A stretch of 64,000 bases of DNA from REEB52 sp964626905. GTDB lineage: Bacteria; Chlamydiota; Chlamydiia; Chlamydiales; SM23-39. Numbering within the stretch: position 1 is the stretch's first letter; each line of letters starts with the position of its first letter. Below the pieces are notes generated by a model. That model had not been told where the DNA came from, did not search any database, and saw only the letters and a list, made by a program, of their open reading frames with translations. The stretch is taken from assembly GCA_964626905.1 (NCBI GenBank), contig CAZVHA010000002.1:124001-188000 (forward strand), written 5' to 3'. Positions 50,159-59,472 of this stretch are shown here, in pieces. The position numbers and the translations under genes are program-made.

Positions 50159-50857
50159 ATGTTGCAGATTTTTGATACAGGAATCTCCTCGGCCGATGAA
50201 AATATGAGCTTTGACGCGAAGCTCTTAGAAACTTTAGACCCCTATTCAGATCCGATTCTCCATTTATACGATTGGGAAAAACCGTCGGCGACATTTGGCT
50301 ATTTTATTCGGCCCGAAGAACATCTCAATCTCAAAAACGGGGGGCAAATCGATCTGGCGAAAAGGCCCACTGGAGGGGGAATCATTTTTCACATTTGGGA
50401 CCTCGCCTTCTCCTTTTTAATGCCGATAGAACACCCCCACTTTTCCTTATCGACCCTTAAAAACTACGAATTTGTCAACCGGGTTGTCTTGGAGGTGGTG
50501 AAGAGCTATTTTTCTCTAAAACCCTCTTTAATCTTGGAGGAAGTTCCGTCGATTGGGGAGGCGTGCCGCCATTTTTGTATGGCGAAACCGACGCAGTACG
50601 ATGTCGTTTTTGAGGGGGTGAAGATTGCGGGCGCAGCGCAAAGGCGCTCGAGGCTAGGCTATTTGCATCAAGGGACCATCTCTTTATGTTCCCCCGATGA
50701 GCACCTCTTGAAAGAGCTCCTCCTATCTCAAGAGGAGGTGATCCGCGCCATGAACACCTACACTTTTGCCCCCATTAAAAAAAAATTGCTTCAAAAAACG
50801 CGGGCGGAGTTGCAGAAACTCCTTGCCGTCAAACTCAAAGAGGCTTTAAAATCTTAA
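50159..50857 (+). CDS. lplA: Lipoate-protein ligase A family protein
   Basis: 232 residues of the biotin/lipoate ligase fold. The lipoate-site loop is KRPTGGGIIFHIWDLAFSF (about 66-84), a variant of the RRxxGGGAVFH motif, and a lysine in FEGVKIAGAAQRRSRLGYLH (about 154-173) is the usual adenylate-binding Lys. It attaches lipoate to GcsH and E2 domains. Chlamydiae scavenge lipoate from the host. Its probable acceptor gcsH is 4 kb downstream. Confidence 0.85.
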   Translation: MLQIFDTGISSADENMSFDAKLLETLDPYSDPILHLYDWEKPSATFGYFIRPEEHLNLKNGGQIDLAKRPTGGGIIFHIWDLAFSFLMPIEHPHFSLSTLKNYEFVNRVVLEVVKSYFSLKPSLILEEVPSIGEACRHFCMAKPTQYDVVFEGVKIAGAAQRRSRLGYLHQGTISLCSPDEHLLKELLLSQEEVIRAMNTYTFAPIKKKLLQKTRAELQKLLAVKLKEALKS

Positions 50858-50861
50858 GGTC

Positions 50862-52364
50862 ATGGCGAAGCAAAAAGTGCGAACAGCGATCACCCCCACG
50901 CGCGAGGAAAATTATCCAGAGTGGTACCAGTCGGTGCTCAAAGCGGCGAATCTCGCTGAGCATTCAGTGGTGCGTGGCTGTATGGTGATCAAGCCTTGGG
51001 GGTATGCCATTTGGGAAAATATCCAAAAAAGGCTCGATAGCGCCTTCAAAGAGACGGGGCACCAAAACGCCTATTTCCCCCTCTTTATCCCGCTCAGCTA
51101 CATGGAAAAAGAGGCTGCGCATGTCGAAGGATTTGCCAAAGAGTGTGCGGTAGTGACCCACCATAGATTGGAAAAGGGGCCCAATGGAAAACTGATCCCC
51201 GCGGGGGAGCTGGAGGAGCCGCTCATCGTCCGCCCCACCTCAGAGATGATCATCGGCCACACCTTTGCAAAATGGGTCGAATCGTATCGCGATCTCCCCC
51301 TTTTGATCAACCAGTGGGCCAACGTCGTTCGGTGGGAAATGCGGACCCGGATGTTTTTGCGCACAACCGAATTTTTGTGGCAAGAGGGGCACACGGTCCA
51401 TGCGACGAAAGAGGAGGCGATGATCGAGACGAAACGGATGCTCGAGATCTACTCCGATTTTTGCCACCAGTTTCTCGCGATGCCGGTCATCCGCGGAGAA
51501 AAAACGGAGTCGGAACGGTTCCCAGGCGCCGTCAATACCTACACAATTGAGGCGATGACACAAGATCGAAAAGCGCTCCAGTCGGGGACATCCCATTTTC
51601 TCGGGCAAAATTTTTCCAAATCGTGCGGCATTCAGTTTCGCAATGAGGCGGGGGAACAAGAATATGGGTGGACCACCTCGTGGGGGGCGACGACGCGCCT
51701 CATCGGCGGTATGATCATGACCCATAGCGATGACGACGGCCTCGTTTTGCCGCCGCGCATCGCATCGGCTCATCTCGCGATCATCCCCATCATCCACGGC
51801 GAAGAGACCACTTCTCGCGTCATGCAGTTTTGCGAAGAGCTCTCTTCCCGTCTGAAAAAGATCTCCTATCAAGGGGAGCCGTTAAAGGTGATCCTCGATG
51901 CGCGCGAAATGCGCGGGGGCGAAAAAAATTGGGATTGGATCAAAAAAGGGATCCCATTGAGACTCGAAGTGGGGCTGCGCGAGATTGAAGCGGGCAAACT
52001 GCAAGTGGCGAGAAGAGATCGGCCGCATAAGGAAACTTTCCCATTCGTGGAGGGCGAGGTCGTGATGCTTCTCGAAGAGATCCAGTCGCATCTTTTGGCC
52101 AAAGCGAGCGCTTTTAGAGACCTGCACACGCATACCTTTAAGACGAAAAGCGAGTTTTACAATTTTTTCAGCGCTCCCGGCGAGATGAGCGGTGGATTTG
52201 CCCTTTGCCATTGGAATGGCGATCCCAAAATCGAGGCGAAAGTGAAAGAGGATCTCAACGTGACGATTCGCTGCATTCCGCTCGATGTGCCTTTAGAGGA
52301 AGGGAAATGTATTTTCACTGGAGAAAGGAGCCCTTGCAAAGTGATTTTTGCAAAAGCCTATTGA
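50862..52364 (+). CDS. proS: Prolyl-tRNA synthetase, archaeal/eukaryal type
   Basis: 500 residues. Unlike the bacterial form of about 570-580 residues, it has no editing (INS) domain between motifs 2 and 3. Motif 2 region: RTRMFLRTTEFLWQEGHT; TSWGATTRLIGGMIMTHSDD (motif 3). It has the C-terminal zinc-binding-like domain of the archaeal type, ending in AKAY, where the terminal Tyr carboxylate is known to reach the active site. It charges tRNA-Pro. As I recall, Chlamydia trachomatis has a bacterial-type ProRS, so this copy could be an exchange. It follows lplA by 4 bp. Confidence 0.93.
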   Translation: MAKQKVRTAITPTREENYPEWYQSVLKAANLAEHSVVRGCMVIKPWGYAIWENIQKRLDSAFKETGHQNAYFPLFIPLSYMEKEAAHVEGFAKECAVVTHHRLEKGPNGKLIPAGELEEPLIVRPTSEMIIGHTFAKWVESYRDLPLLINQWANVVRWEMRTRMFLRTTEFLWQEGHTVHATKEEAMIETKRMLEIYSDFCHQFLAMPVIRGEKTESERFPGAVNTYTIEAMTQDRKALQSGTSHFLGQNFSKSCGIQFRNEAGEQEYGWTTSWGATTRLIGGMIMTHSDDDGLVLPPRIASAHLAIIPIIHGEETTSRVMQFCEELSSRLKKISYQGEPLKVILDAREMRGGEKNWDWIKKGIPLRLEVGLREIEAGKLQVARRDRPHKETFPFVEGEVVMLLEEIQSHLLAKASAFRDLHTHTFKTKSEFYNFFSAPGEMSGGFALCHWNGDPKIEAKVKEDLNVTIRCIPLDVPLEEGKCIFTGERSPCKVIFAKAY

Positions 52365-52416
52365 GCATATCCGAATTTTTTGGTAAGATAACGACTCTCA
52401 CAATTGGCAAAGTGAA

Positions 52417-54390
52417 ATGTTAGAGTTTTTTCGCAAGTATCAGAAGATCTTTTTTATCGGAGTCACCTTCATGGTGATCTCCTCTTTCGTCTTTTTTGGC
52501 ACTTTTAGCACCTTCACCGCTGATGAAGAGCGAAAAGTGGATCGGACTTTGGGGAAACAGATCGATGGGTCGGATTTACTCCTCTCCGAGGTGGAAAAAA
52601 TGGCTCAGTTCATCGATACCGATCAGACCGATGCCCCTCAAAGGAGAGGGGAGCTGCCGAACCTTTGTAACGATGGGGTGATTCGGAAAGATTTTATTCA
52701 AGGGGGACTTGCCCCTCTTTTTGTCTCGAGCTATTTTGATCTTTTGAAGGGCGATTTTGAAGCGAGACAGGAGAAGGCGGGCAAATTTCGCCTCTATACA
52801 CACCCGTCGGCCCCTTCTTTAAATGCTGCAAAAGTGTGGGATTATTTTTTCCCCGATTTTAGCCGCGAATTTGCCTCGTTGAAAGAGGAAAAAGAGATCA
52901 GTTTTGCCACTTTCGAGCGATTTGAGAAGATGTATCGCTACCAATCGCATCTGCAGCCGGAGATGCTCCGGCAAATTTTGATCTACCAACACCAGCAAGA
53001 CCCTTCGATTCCGATCGATGAGCGGCTCAAATACGACGATTTTGCCCTTTTTGGTTTTCATTCGGCGAGCGACTGGTTTGGGAAGAATTTTGTCCACCTC
53101 CTTTCCGAATTCATCTTGAATGTCGCCCTTTTAGCTGAGGAGAAGGGATACCGAGTCACATTGGAAGAGGCGAAAGGGGATTTGATTCACAACTTCCAGC
53201 GGGTCATGGATCAATATGAAGGGAAGGCAAAACCGCAAATCAGTTTCCAAGGTTGTTTGAGAAGTTTGGGGCTTGGGGAGAAATCGGGGGCTGAAGTTTG
53301 GCGCAAAGTATTGCTCTTTCGAAAATATTTTGGAGATGTGGGAGAGGCGGCATTTGTCGATCAACTCGCGTTCAAAGATTTTGCCAAATATGCGAAAGAG
53401 TCGGCCCTCATTCAGACCTATCGTTGGCCCATTCAGCTGAAAACAGCGCACGATTTGGCTCAGTTTCAATTTTATGTGAGTGCCATTGGAAAAGATGGAA
53501 AAGAGCTTCCGCAAGAGCTGTTTAGCCTTGCTGAAGTGGGAGAAAGAGTACCCGGGCTCGTCCAAAAGATGGTGAAGGCGAAGGTCGCCGCTATTTCCAA
53601 AAAAGAGCTGGGTCTCCGCTTCAGTTTAAAAGAGGTTTGGGAGTGGCAAATCGAAGATCGCAATTGGGCCGTTTTGAGAAATTCTTTCTCTTTGCCGAAG
53701 GGAATTGAGAGTGCAGATAAGAGATTTGAGCTCTTAAGAGGGCTTCAAAACCGCGCCCAAATCGACGCTTGGGCGAGGGGAAAAATGGTCGATGAGCACT
53801 GCGATTGGATCGATGAAGCGCTGGCGGTTGCCCCCCTCGAGGAGAGAACTTGGACCCAACAGTCCAATCTGGAGCCCACTTTGAAAGAAGAGGGGATTTA
53901 CTTCCGGATTGAAGAGGCGGAAATTGTCAAGGGTCCATATCTACTCACATTCAACGAGGCAAAAGAGCTCTTATCCAAGTGGATCCCTAAGGTAGAAGGG
54001 GAATTGAGCGGCGAAAAAAATCCGTTCACTCGCGCGAGCGCCCTTGCTAGACTTGCGCTTCAAAAGGGGCCCAACACTTCAGAGACTTGGGTTCAAAGTG
54101 GCACCGATCCCATTACAGACCAGTTTAAACTCGAGCGCAGTGAAAAGAAGATGCAAAGAGGATCAAAGGAGGATTGGATGCAACCAGACACATGGTCTCC
54201 GATTGATGAAAGTGGAGAGTTTTTCTTTGTCCAAGAGTGGCGCACCGATCCGGCTCCCGTGATCGATCGACTCATGTTTGGCAAGGAGATGCTGGCCGCT
54301 GATGCAAAGCTCTACTTAACAGAAAAGCTCATCGAAATGATGAATGAAAAAAATACCATTGTAATCCCACTCCAAAAGGAGGATGAATGA
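52417..54390 (+). CDS. Membrane-anchored PpiD/SurA-like protein
   Basis: 657 residues. LEFFRKYQKIFFIGVTFMVI then SSFVFFGTFSTF is an N-terminal signal anchor of the PpiD sort, with a large periplasmic part. The early segment GKQIDGSDLLLSEVEKMAQF is like the SurA_N chaperone domain, and the C-terminal half (QTYRWPIQLKTAHDLAQFQF; LPQELFSLAEVGERVPGLVQ) resembles a decayed parvulin-type region. It would assist outer-membrane protein folding. The isomerase site is not certain. The stop overlaps the next gene by ATGA. Confidence 0.55.
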   Translation: MLEFFRKYQKIFFIGVTFMVISSFVFFGTFSTFTADEERKVDRTLGKQIDGSDLLLSEVEKMAQFIDTDQTDAPQRRGELPNLCNDGVIRKDFIQGGLAPLFVSSYFDLLKGDFEARQEKAGKFRLYTHPSAPSLNAAKVWDYFFPDFSREFASLKEEKEISFATFERFEKMYRYQSHLQPEMLRQILIYQHQQDPSIPIDERLKYDDFALFGFHSASDWFGKNFVHLLSEFILNVALLAEEKGYRVTLEEAKGDLIHNFQRVMDQYEGKAKPQISFQGCLRSLGLGEKSGAEVWRKVLLFRKYFGDVGEAAFVDQLAFKDFAKYAKESALIQTYRWPIQLKTAHDLAQFQFYVSAIGKDGKELPQELFSLAEVGERVPGLVQKMVKAKVAAISKKELGLRFSLKEVWEWQIEDRNWAVLRNSFSLPKGIESADKRFELLRGLQNRAQIDAWARGKMVDEHCDWIDEALAVAPLEERTWTQQSNLEPTLKEEGIYFRIEEAEIVKGPYLLTFNEAKELLSKWIPKVEGELSGEKNPFTRASALARLALQKGPNTSETWVQSGTDPITDQFKLERSEKKMQRGSKEDWMQPDTWSPIDESGEFFFVQEWRTDPAPVIDRLMFGKEMLAADAKLYLTEKLIEMMNEKNTIVIPLQKEDE

Positions 54391-55043
54391 GTCTATTCGA
54401 AGATCTATTTGAGGATATTCCCGCTCTTTCACCGGTGCAATTTTTTGGCTTAAGTGCAGATTGCCAATTCTTAAGAGGTTCTCTGAAAAAAGAGAAGGGG
54501 ACCATGCTCCCTTGCACAAACGATCTTTTAGACGAAGAGTGTTTTGCGGACGTCTACGCCGCGTGGAACTTTGAAAAGCTCTGCTTCCATTTTGTTGTCA
54601 ACCGGCCCTATCAAAAGACGGTGGAGCCCGATTTTCGCAAAGGGGACAGCATCGAGCTCTTCATCGATACAAGAGATCTGAAGACGAAAGGGGTTGTGAC
54701 CCGCTTTTGCCACCACTTTGTCTTTTTTCCTGTCGAAGTGAAGAACTTTTTAGGCCAGGAGATCACCCGTTTCCGCAATGAAGATACCCATCGGCTCTGC
54801 CACCCGGAGGATCTGCAAGTGGCTGTTGATCTGCATGAAAAGTCCTATGAGCTCTCGATTGAAATCCCCGCCCATTGCCTGCATGGCTACGATCCATTGA
54901 GCTTTTCCCGGATTGGGTTTACCTACCGGATCAACCGGTTCGAACAGCCCCCACAACATTTTGCCGTCTCATCTGAAGAATATAATATCGAGCAACATCC
55001 AGCGACTTGGGGCACACTCAAACTGCTCAAGGATTCTGATTGA
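54387..55043 (+). CDS. Hypothetical protein with CBM9/DOMON-like beta-sandwich
   Basis: 218 residues, no signal peptide. ECFADVYAAWNFEKLCFHFV, then DFRKGDSIELFIDTRDLK, follow the pattern of family 9 carbohydrate-binding/DOMON-like modules (strand, then gDsvelFiD). SFSRIGFTYRINRFEQPPQH and NIEQHPATWGTLKLLKDS close the fold. It lies directly before gcsH (TGATG overlap) as a conserved hypothetical does in Chlamydia. Ligand unknown. AGGAGG is an ideal ribosome site at 54378. Confidence 0.6.
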   Translation: MSLFEDLFEDIPALSPVQFFGLSADCQFLRGSLKKEKGTMLPCTNDLLDEECFADVYAAWNFEKLCFHFVVNRPYQKTVEPDFRKGDSIELFIDTRDLKTKGVVTRFCHHFVFFPVEVKNFLGQEITRFRNEDTHRLCHPEDLQVAVDLHEKSYELSIEIPAHCLHGYDPLSFSRIGFTYRINRFEQPPQHFAVSSEEYNIEQHPATWGTLKLLKDSD

Positions 55044-55402
55044 TGCGCTATACCGAGTCGCATGAATGGGTCCTTTGCAAGGGAAATATTGCAACTATCG
55101 GCATCACCCCTTATGCCCAAAAAGAGCTCGGCGAAATCGTCTACGTCGAGCTTCCCCCCTTGGGCAAGATAGTCCGGGCGAAGGAGGAGATGTGTGTGCT
55201 CGAATCGACAAAAGCAGCTGTCGATATCTACGCGCCTGTTTCAGGTAAAGTAGTTGCCGTCAATGATTTACTTAAAAAAACGCCCACCTTGATCAACCAA
55301 AAAGCGGAAAAAGAGGGGTGGCTTTTTCAAATCGAGTGCGCCAATCTCAAAGAGCTGGATTCTTTAATGAGCGAAAAAGAGTATCGCTCTCTCGTTGGAT
55401 AA
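55043..55402 (+). CDS. gcsH: Glycine cleavage system H protein
   Basis: 119 residues from the ATG at 55043 (TGATG junction with the previous gene). The lipoyl lysine is K57 in CVLESTKAAVDIYAP, and HEWVLCKGNIATIGITPYAQ is the usual N-terminal part. No glycine decarboxylase, T-protein or L-protein gene is in the window. Chlamydiae are thought to keep GcsH without the full cleavage system, so it may act as a lipoyl carrier with LplA. Confidence 0.93.
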   Translation: MRYTESHEWVLCKGNIATIGITPYAQKELGEIVYVELPPLGKIVRAKEEMCVLESTKAAVDIYAPVSGKVVAVNDLLKKTPTLINQKAEKEGWLFQIECANLKELDSLMSEKEYRSLVG

Positions 55403-55416
55403 GAAATTTGGTAATA

Positions 55417-55441
55417 GTTCAGTCCCCTGCGGGACCTGAAC
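55417..55441. terminator. Hairpin after gcsH
   Basis: GTTCAGTCCC (55417-55426) pairs with GGGACCTGAAC (55431-55441) with one bulged base, loop CTGC. It lies 15 bp after the gcsH stop and 32 bp before the next start. There is no T-run, so termination is only possible; it could be a processing hairpin. Confidence 0.4.
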
Positions 55442-55473
55442 TGTTGTGAAATTTGAATTTTAGTTAAGATGAA

Positions 55474-58400
55474 GTGGTGAAGAAGTTTTTTATATGCATC
55501 GGCGTTTTGGCCCTTTTTTTCTCGCTCTTTTCCACAAGGATCATTGGAGAGGGGATCAAACTGATCCTCAAGCTCAAATACGATTGTGATTTAGCCTACC
55601 GATCGATCGAATGGGAAGAGGGGGAGCTCGTCTTTTCAAATCTGGTCATTTTTGACCCCGCATTTCACACCCACATGGAAAAGGCCAGGCTTTCTTTTGA
55701 CTATTCGGCGCTTCCCCGAAAGCTCAAAGGGCATTTGACGGTCGAAGCCCCCCATTTGACCCTTTCGAAATTCCGTTCCTTTGAGAAGGGGCGAGCTGGC
55801 TTTTTCGACTTTTCTCTCAGCGTGAGAAATGGGGTGAGCGATTGGGGAGGGCCGCTCCATTTCTCCCTCGACCATACGTCGAGCGCGAGTCAATTGACTT
55901 TGGAGTGGAAAGGGGCGAGCGCTCTCATCACTTTGCAGGGGGAAAGAGTGGATGCCGTCCTCCACGATCTCGACTTGACGCTCCTAAAACCTTGGATCTC
56001 ATTTGGGGAGATTTTGGATGGCAATATCACAGGGCATATCGCAATGGATCTTGAGAAAACCCCTCTTTCAGCCCATTTAGAAATAGCTCAAGGAGCTTTT
56101 GCCCTTCCCGGGGGGGCTGTCGAAGATTTTTCTGCCACCTTGAGCTACAACCAAGGGGTGGGGGGGAAATGGGAAGCACAAGGGTTTGGAAAGGCGGGGG
56201 GAAAGCAATTCCCATTCACCTCGACTGGGAGGGGCTTTTTCAGGAGTGAGTGGCTCGAATCGGAAATTCGGTTCGATACTTCCCATTGCAAAGTGAGCAA
56301 AGAGGGGGCTTGGAGTCTCATTTGCGAAGATATTTCGGCCCATGAGGCCACCTGGCTCCAAGCCGCTCTAGGAGTTGTGTGGCCCGAGATTGCGAGCTAT
56401 GCCATTGAGGAAGGGATCATCAGCGGGCAGGCGATCATGACAGAGCTTAGTTGGGAGACCGAACTGAAGGCTGAGGATCTCAAAGTGAAAAAAGGGGATT
56501 ACCACTTCACATGCGAAAGGGCCTTTGCCAATTTTTCTCAAGATGGAGGGAGTTTTTCCATTGAAGATTCTGAATACAGCGTGAGATTTGCAGGGCTTTG
56601 GGAAGATTGGAGGGGAGAAGCGCGGCTCGGCTCGATTGAGCTCGACCTCAAAGGGGGATGGGATGGGGAAAAATCGCCCATTGAGATTGAGGTGGGGAAA
56701 ATGGGAGATCTCCAATTTCAAGGAAAAGGGTGGATCGATCCCCATTTGAACGGCTCCTTTGCGATCGAGGGCGATTGGACCTTTTTAAAGAGAAAAATCC
56801 CCTTTTACTGTCCCCTCATCAAAAGACAAAACGGGATCTGGGCCTTCGATTTTCGGTGTTCGAGAAAGACTTGGGATCTCTTTCGCCTAACAGGGACCTA
56901 CGATGGCAAAGAGATGAGCTATAAACCGGTGAGCCACTTCCTTGGACAGCCGCTCGCATTTCACTCTGGCTCCTTGGGTGAAATCGATTTCTCTTTCAAT
57001 CTTCCCTGGAAATCGGCCCTGAGCGCCGCCCCATTTCTAAAAGAGTGGGGAGTAGATCTTCACCGAATTCCCCCTTCTGAAAATACCGAGATCCGAGTCC
57101 AATATCAATCGGGCAAGGTGGCTCTGATGGCCCAAGGAATCAACCCCCCCTTTACTTTTAAGGCCCAACAAAAAGAGGACGATTGGGAGATCGAGCTCTC
57201 CTCCGATCTCAACCTCTCAGCCCATCTCAAGCCCGACGGGAGCGTTAAAGGAGAAGGAAAATGGAAGGAGGCGATCCAGGCTGAATTCGAGGGGAAAATA
57301 GATCCATCCCTCTCCTGTAAACTCTCTTTCGCGAACGCCTCATTGGACCTTCAAACAATCCCCGCTTTCGATCTCAAGGGAAAAGCCTTTGGCGGCGGGC
57401 ATTTTATCTATAACGAGAGGGTCGAGGCCGATTTTGACTTCGATATCGCCTCATTCATGGTCCAATCATATAAGTTGGAAAACGAGGGGCAAATCCACCT
57501 CTCCTATCGGTCAGATGATGGGGTGCTGATCAAAGGGCTCCACCTCCATGGCCCATTGGATTGCGTCGTCGATCTTTTGGAATACGACATAGCGGAGGAC
57601 CACTGGATTTTTCACAACGGGCAAATCCATTTCCCTCCCCATTTTTTCTCCCACCCACTTTTACAAAAGTTCGACTTGGGCCAGGATCTGAATTTGACAG
57701 CCAATTTCGATTTTTCTACCGATTTTTCGCTGTTTGCCTGCACTGTCCAAGAGCTCGCTCTCCCCTATAAAGGGGCCTTTCACCAGATCAACGACCTCGA
57801 TCTCGTCTGGAATAATGGCAAATGTAAAGCCGCTTTACATTACCTTAATCAGCCGGTCAAAGTCTATTTACAAACGGGCGATAAAATGGGGGGCCGCCTC
57901 ATTTTTGGCGAAGAGGAGATCCCATTGACCCTCGATTGGGAGTACGATGAGAAGGTTTTGGTGCAATCGATAGAGGGGACATTTCATGGATTAGACGCCT
58001 CATTTCATGCTGAGAGTCCCAATGTGCTTGTGGGGAGTGCCCGAATTGATTTTAAAGCTCTTTCACCGCTATTGCCGATCGATGTTGCCAGGGTCTTTCA
58101 CGAGCTGAAGATGGGGCAAGGGTATGAGTTGAAGGGGAGACTCAAGATCGAGGAGAATTTGCCCTATTTTCAAGGGATTTTGAGTGGGAAGGCGATCGAG
58201 CTATTCGGTTTTCAATTTCGAACCCTTCTTGCGCAAGCGGAATTGAGTCTGCAAAAGGTGTGGATCCGCGATCTTAAGGTGAGCGATAGTGCGGGCAGTC
58301 TCAAGGTCGATGAAATTTTGATTGAGGATCACTCTCCGTGGATGATTGCGATTCCCCATCTGACGATTTTGGAGATGCGGCCGAGTCTTTTGCTCCGTCC

Positions 58401-58878
58401 AGGGGGAAAAGTGGGGCCGATCGATCCGCTCGTCGTCAGGTATTTAAAAATGGATGATTTTAAGGGGGAGCTCGAAAATGGGAAGACCTACACTGCAAAG
58501 GGGGATCTCCATTTTATCAATTCCTATAAAAGAGAAGAGACAGTGTTTGATCTGCCGGCCAATGTGTTGGGCCGCATTGTGGGGATCGATCTCGAGCTTT
58601 TGATCCCCGTGACGGGCGATCTCACTTTTGAAATCAGAGATGGTTACGTCCATCTTTTGGAGCTTCAAAATGCCTATAGTGAGGGGAAGCGCTCGCAATT
58701 TTTCCTCGAGGCAGATAGTTTGCCAAAGATGGACCTCGACGGGAATTTAGAAATACTCATCAAAATGAAGCAATTTGTCTTATTCAAGATCACCGAATCG
58801 TTTTTAATCTCTGTCGAAGGGGTTTTAGACGACCCAAAATTCCATTTGAGAAAGAGACGATTTTTCGGACTGATGTGA
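55474..58878 (+). CDS. AsmA/YdbH-like giant envelope protein
   Basis: 1134 residues from a GTG at 55474. FFICIGVLALFFSLFSTRII is a single N-terminal anchor; the remainder is a long succession of beta-strand-rich segments. LVFSNLVIFDPAFHTHMEKA, then a LKGHLTVEAPHLTLSKF segment, are typical of AsmA-like and DUF748/YdbH proteins, which bridge inner and outer membrane and help lipid transport. LFKITESFLISVEGVLDDPK, near the end, is the usual YdbH/TamB-like tail. No enzymatic motif. The next start overlaps its stop. Confidence 0.6.
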   Translation: MVKKFFICIGVLALFFSLFSTRIIGEGIKLILKLKYDCDLAYRSIEWEEGELVFSNLVIFDPAFHTHMEKARLSFDYSALPRKLKGHLTVEAPHLTLSKFRSFEKGRAGFFDFSLSVRNGVSDWGGPLHFSLDHTSSASQLTLEWKGASALITLQGERVDAVLHDLDLTLLKPWISFGEILDGNITGHIAMDLEKTPLSAHLEIAQGAFALPGGAVEDFSATLSYNQGVGGKWEAQGFGKAGGKQFPFTSTGRGFFRSEWLESEIRFDTSHCKVSKEGAWSLICEDISAHEATWLQAALGVVWPEIASYAIEEGIISGQAIMTELSWETELKAEDLKVKKGDYHFTCERAFANFSQDGGSFSIEDSEYSVRFAGLWEDWRGEARLGSIELDLKGGWDGEKSPIEIEVGKMGDLQFQGKGWIDPHLNGSFAIEGDWTFLKRKIPFYCPLIKRQNGIWAFDFRCSRKTWDLFRLTGTYDGKEMSYKPVSHFLGQPLAFHSGSLGEIDFSFNLPWKSALSAAPFLKEWGVDLHRIPPSENTEIRVQYQSGKVALMAQGINPPFTFKAQQKEDDWEIELSSDLNLSAHLKPDGSVKGEGKWKEAIQAEFEGKIDPSLSCKLSFANASLDLQTIPAFDLKGKAFGGGHFIYNERVEADFDFDIASFMVQSYKLENEGQIHLSYRSDDGVLIKGLHLHGPLDCVVDLLEYDIAEDHWIFHNGQIHFPPHFFSHPLLQKFDLGQDLNLTANFDFSTDFSLFACTVQELALPYKGAFHQINDLDLVWNNGKCKAALHYLNQPVKVYLQTGDKMGGRLIFGEEEIPLTLDWEYDEKVLVQSIEGTFHGLDASFHAESPNVLVGSARIDFKALSPLLPIDVARVFHELKMGQGYELKGRLKIEENLPYFQGILSGKAIELFGFQFRTLLAQAELSLQKVWIRDLKVSDSAGSLKVDEILIEDHSPWMIAIPHLTILEMRPSLLLRPGGKVGPIDPLVVRYLKMDDFKGELENGKTYTAKGDLHFINSYKREETVFDLPANVLGRIVGIDLELLIPVTGDLTFEIRDGYVHLLELQNAYSEGKRSQFFLEADSLPKMDLDGNLEILIKMKQFVLFKITESFLISVEGVLDDPKFHLRKRRFFGLM

Positions 58879-59465
58879 AGGTGCGCTGGGTAACCTCTTT
58901 TATCCGCTTCATTTATTCGCCCTACTGCGTTGGATGCGAGGAGCCTTCGGAAATGCAGTTTCTTTGCCCCGAATGTTGGAAAAATTCCGATCCGATCGAC
59001 CCTGTAGATCGGTGCCGTCACTGTTTTGAAGAGCTGGGTGAAAAGGGGGATCTCTGTTTGCAGTGCCGCAAGGGGGCGATTCTCCCGATCCAAAGGGCCT
59101 ATCTCTTTGATCCCGAATCTCCACTCCTCTTGTTGGGGATGGACAACTTCATGGGATGGGCTGCTTTTGCGCTTCTTCAGTGGGTGCGGCTCGATTGGAT
59201 GATTCCGGGTGCGATTGTCCCAATGCCAGATCCGATTTCGATTGGGGTTGCAAGCCAGATAGCGCAAATGATGGATTTTCCTCTGGTGCGCGCCCTTTCT
59301 CGAGCACTCGAATATCGAGAAGATCGCCTGGAAGAGGGGCAAATCATCCTCCTTTTGGATGGGGGCAATCCGATTTCTTCATTGCAAAAAGCCACTTTAA
59401 GCCTATTTAGGACTTTTCCAAAAAAGATCTATTTATTAAGTTTATCTTCAGAGCCTTATTTATGA
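58875..59465 (+). CDS. ComF-family protein with N-terminal zinc ribbon
   Basis: 196 residues from a GTG overlapping the previous stop. The double zinc motif CVGCEEPSEMQFLCPECW (about 18-35) and CRHCFEELGEKGDLCLQCRK are as in ComF/phosphoribosyltransferase proteins. The C-terminal part (AIVPMPDPISIGVASQIAQM, IILLLDGGNPISSL) corresponds to the PRTase domain, in which VLLVDDVxTTG is degenerate (LLLDGGNPIS). Binding of PRPP is thus doubtful. ComF acts in DNA uptake in competent bacteria; its role in Chlamydiae is not known. Confidence 0.7.
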   Translation: MKVRWVTSFIRFIYSPYCVGCEEPSEMQFLCPECWKNSDPIDPVDRCRHCFEELGEKGDLCLQCRKGAILPIQRAYLFDPESPLLLLGMDNFMGWAAFALLQWVRLDWMIPGAIVPMPDPISIGVASQIAQMMDFPLVRALSRALEYREDRLEEGQIILLLDGGNPISSLQKATLSLFRTFPKKIYLLSLSSEPYL

Positions 59466-59472
59466 TCAACCG

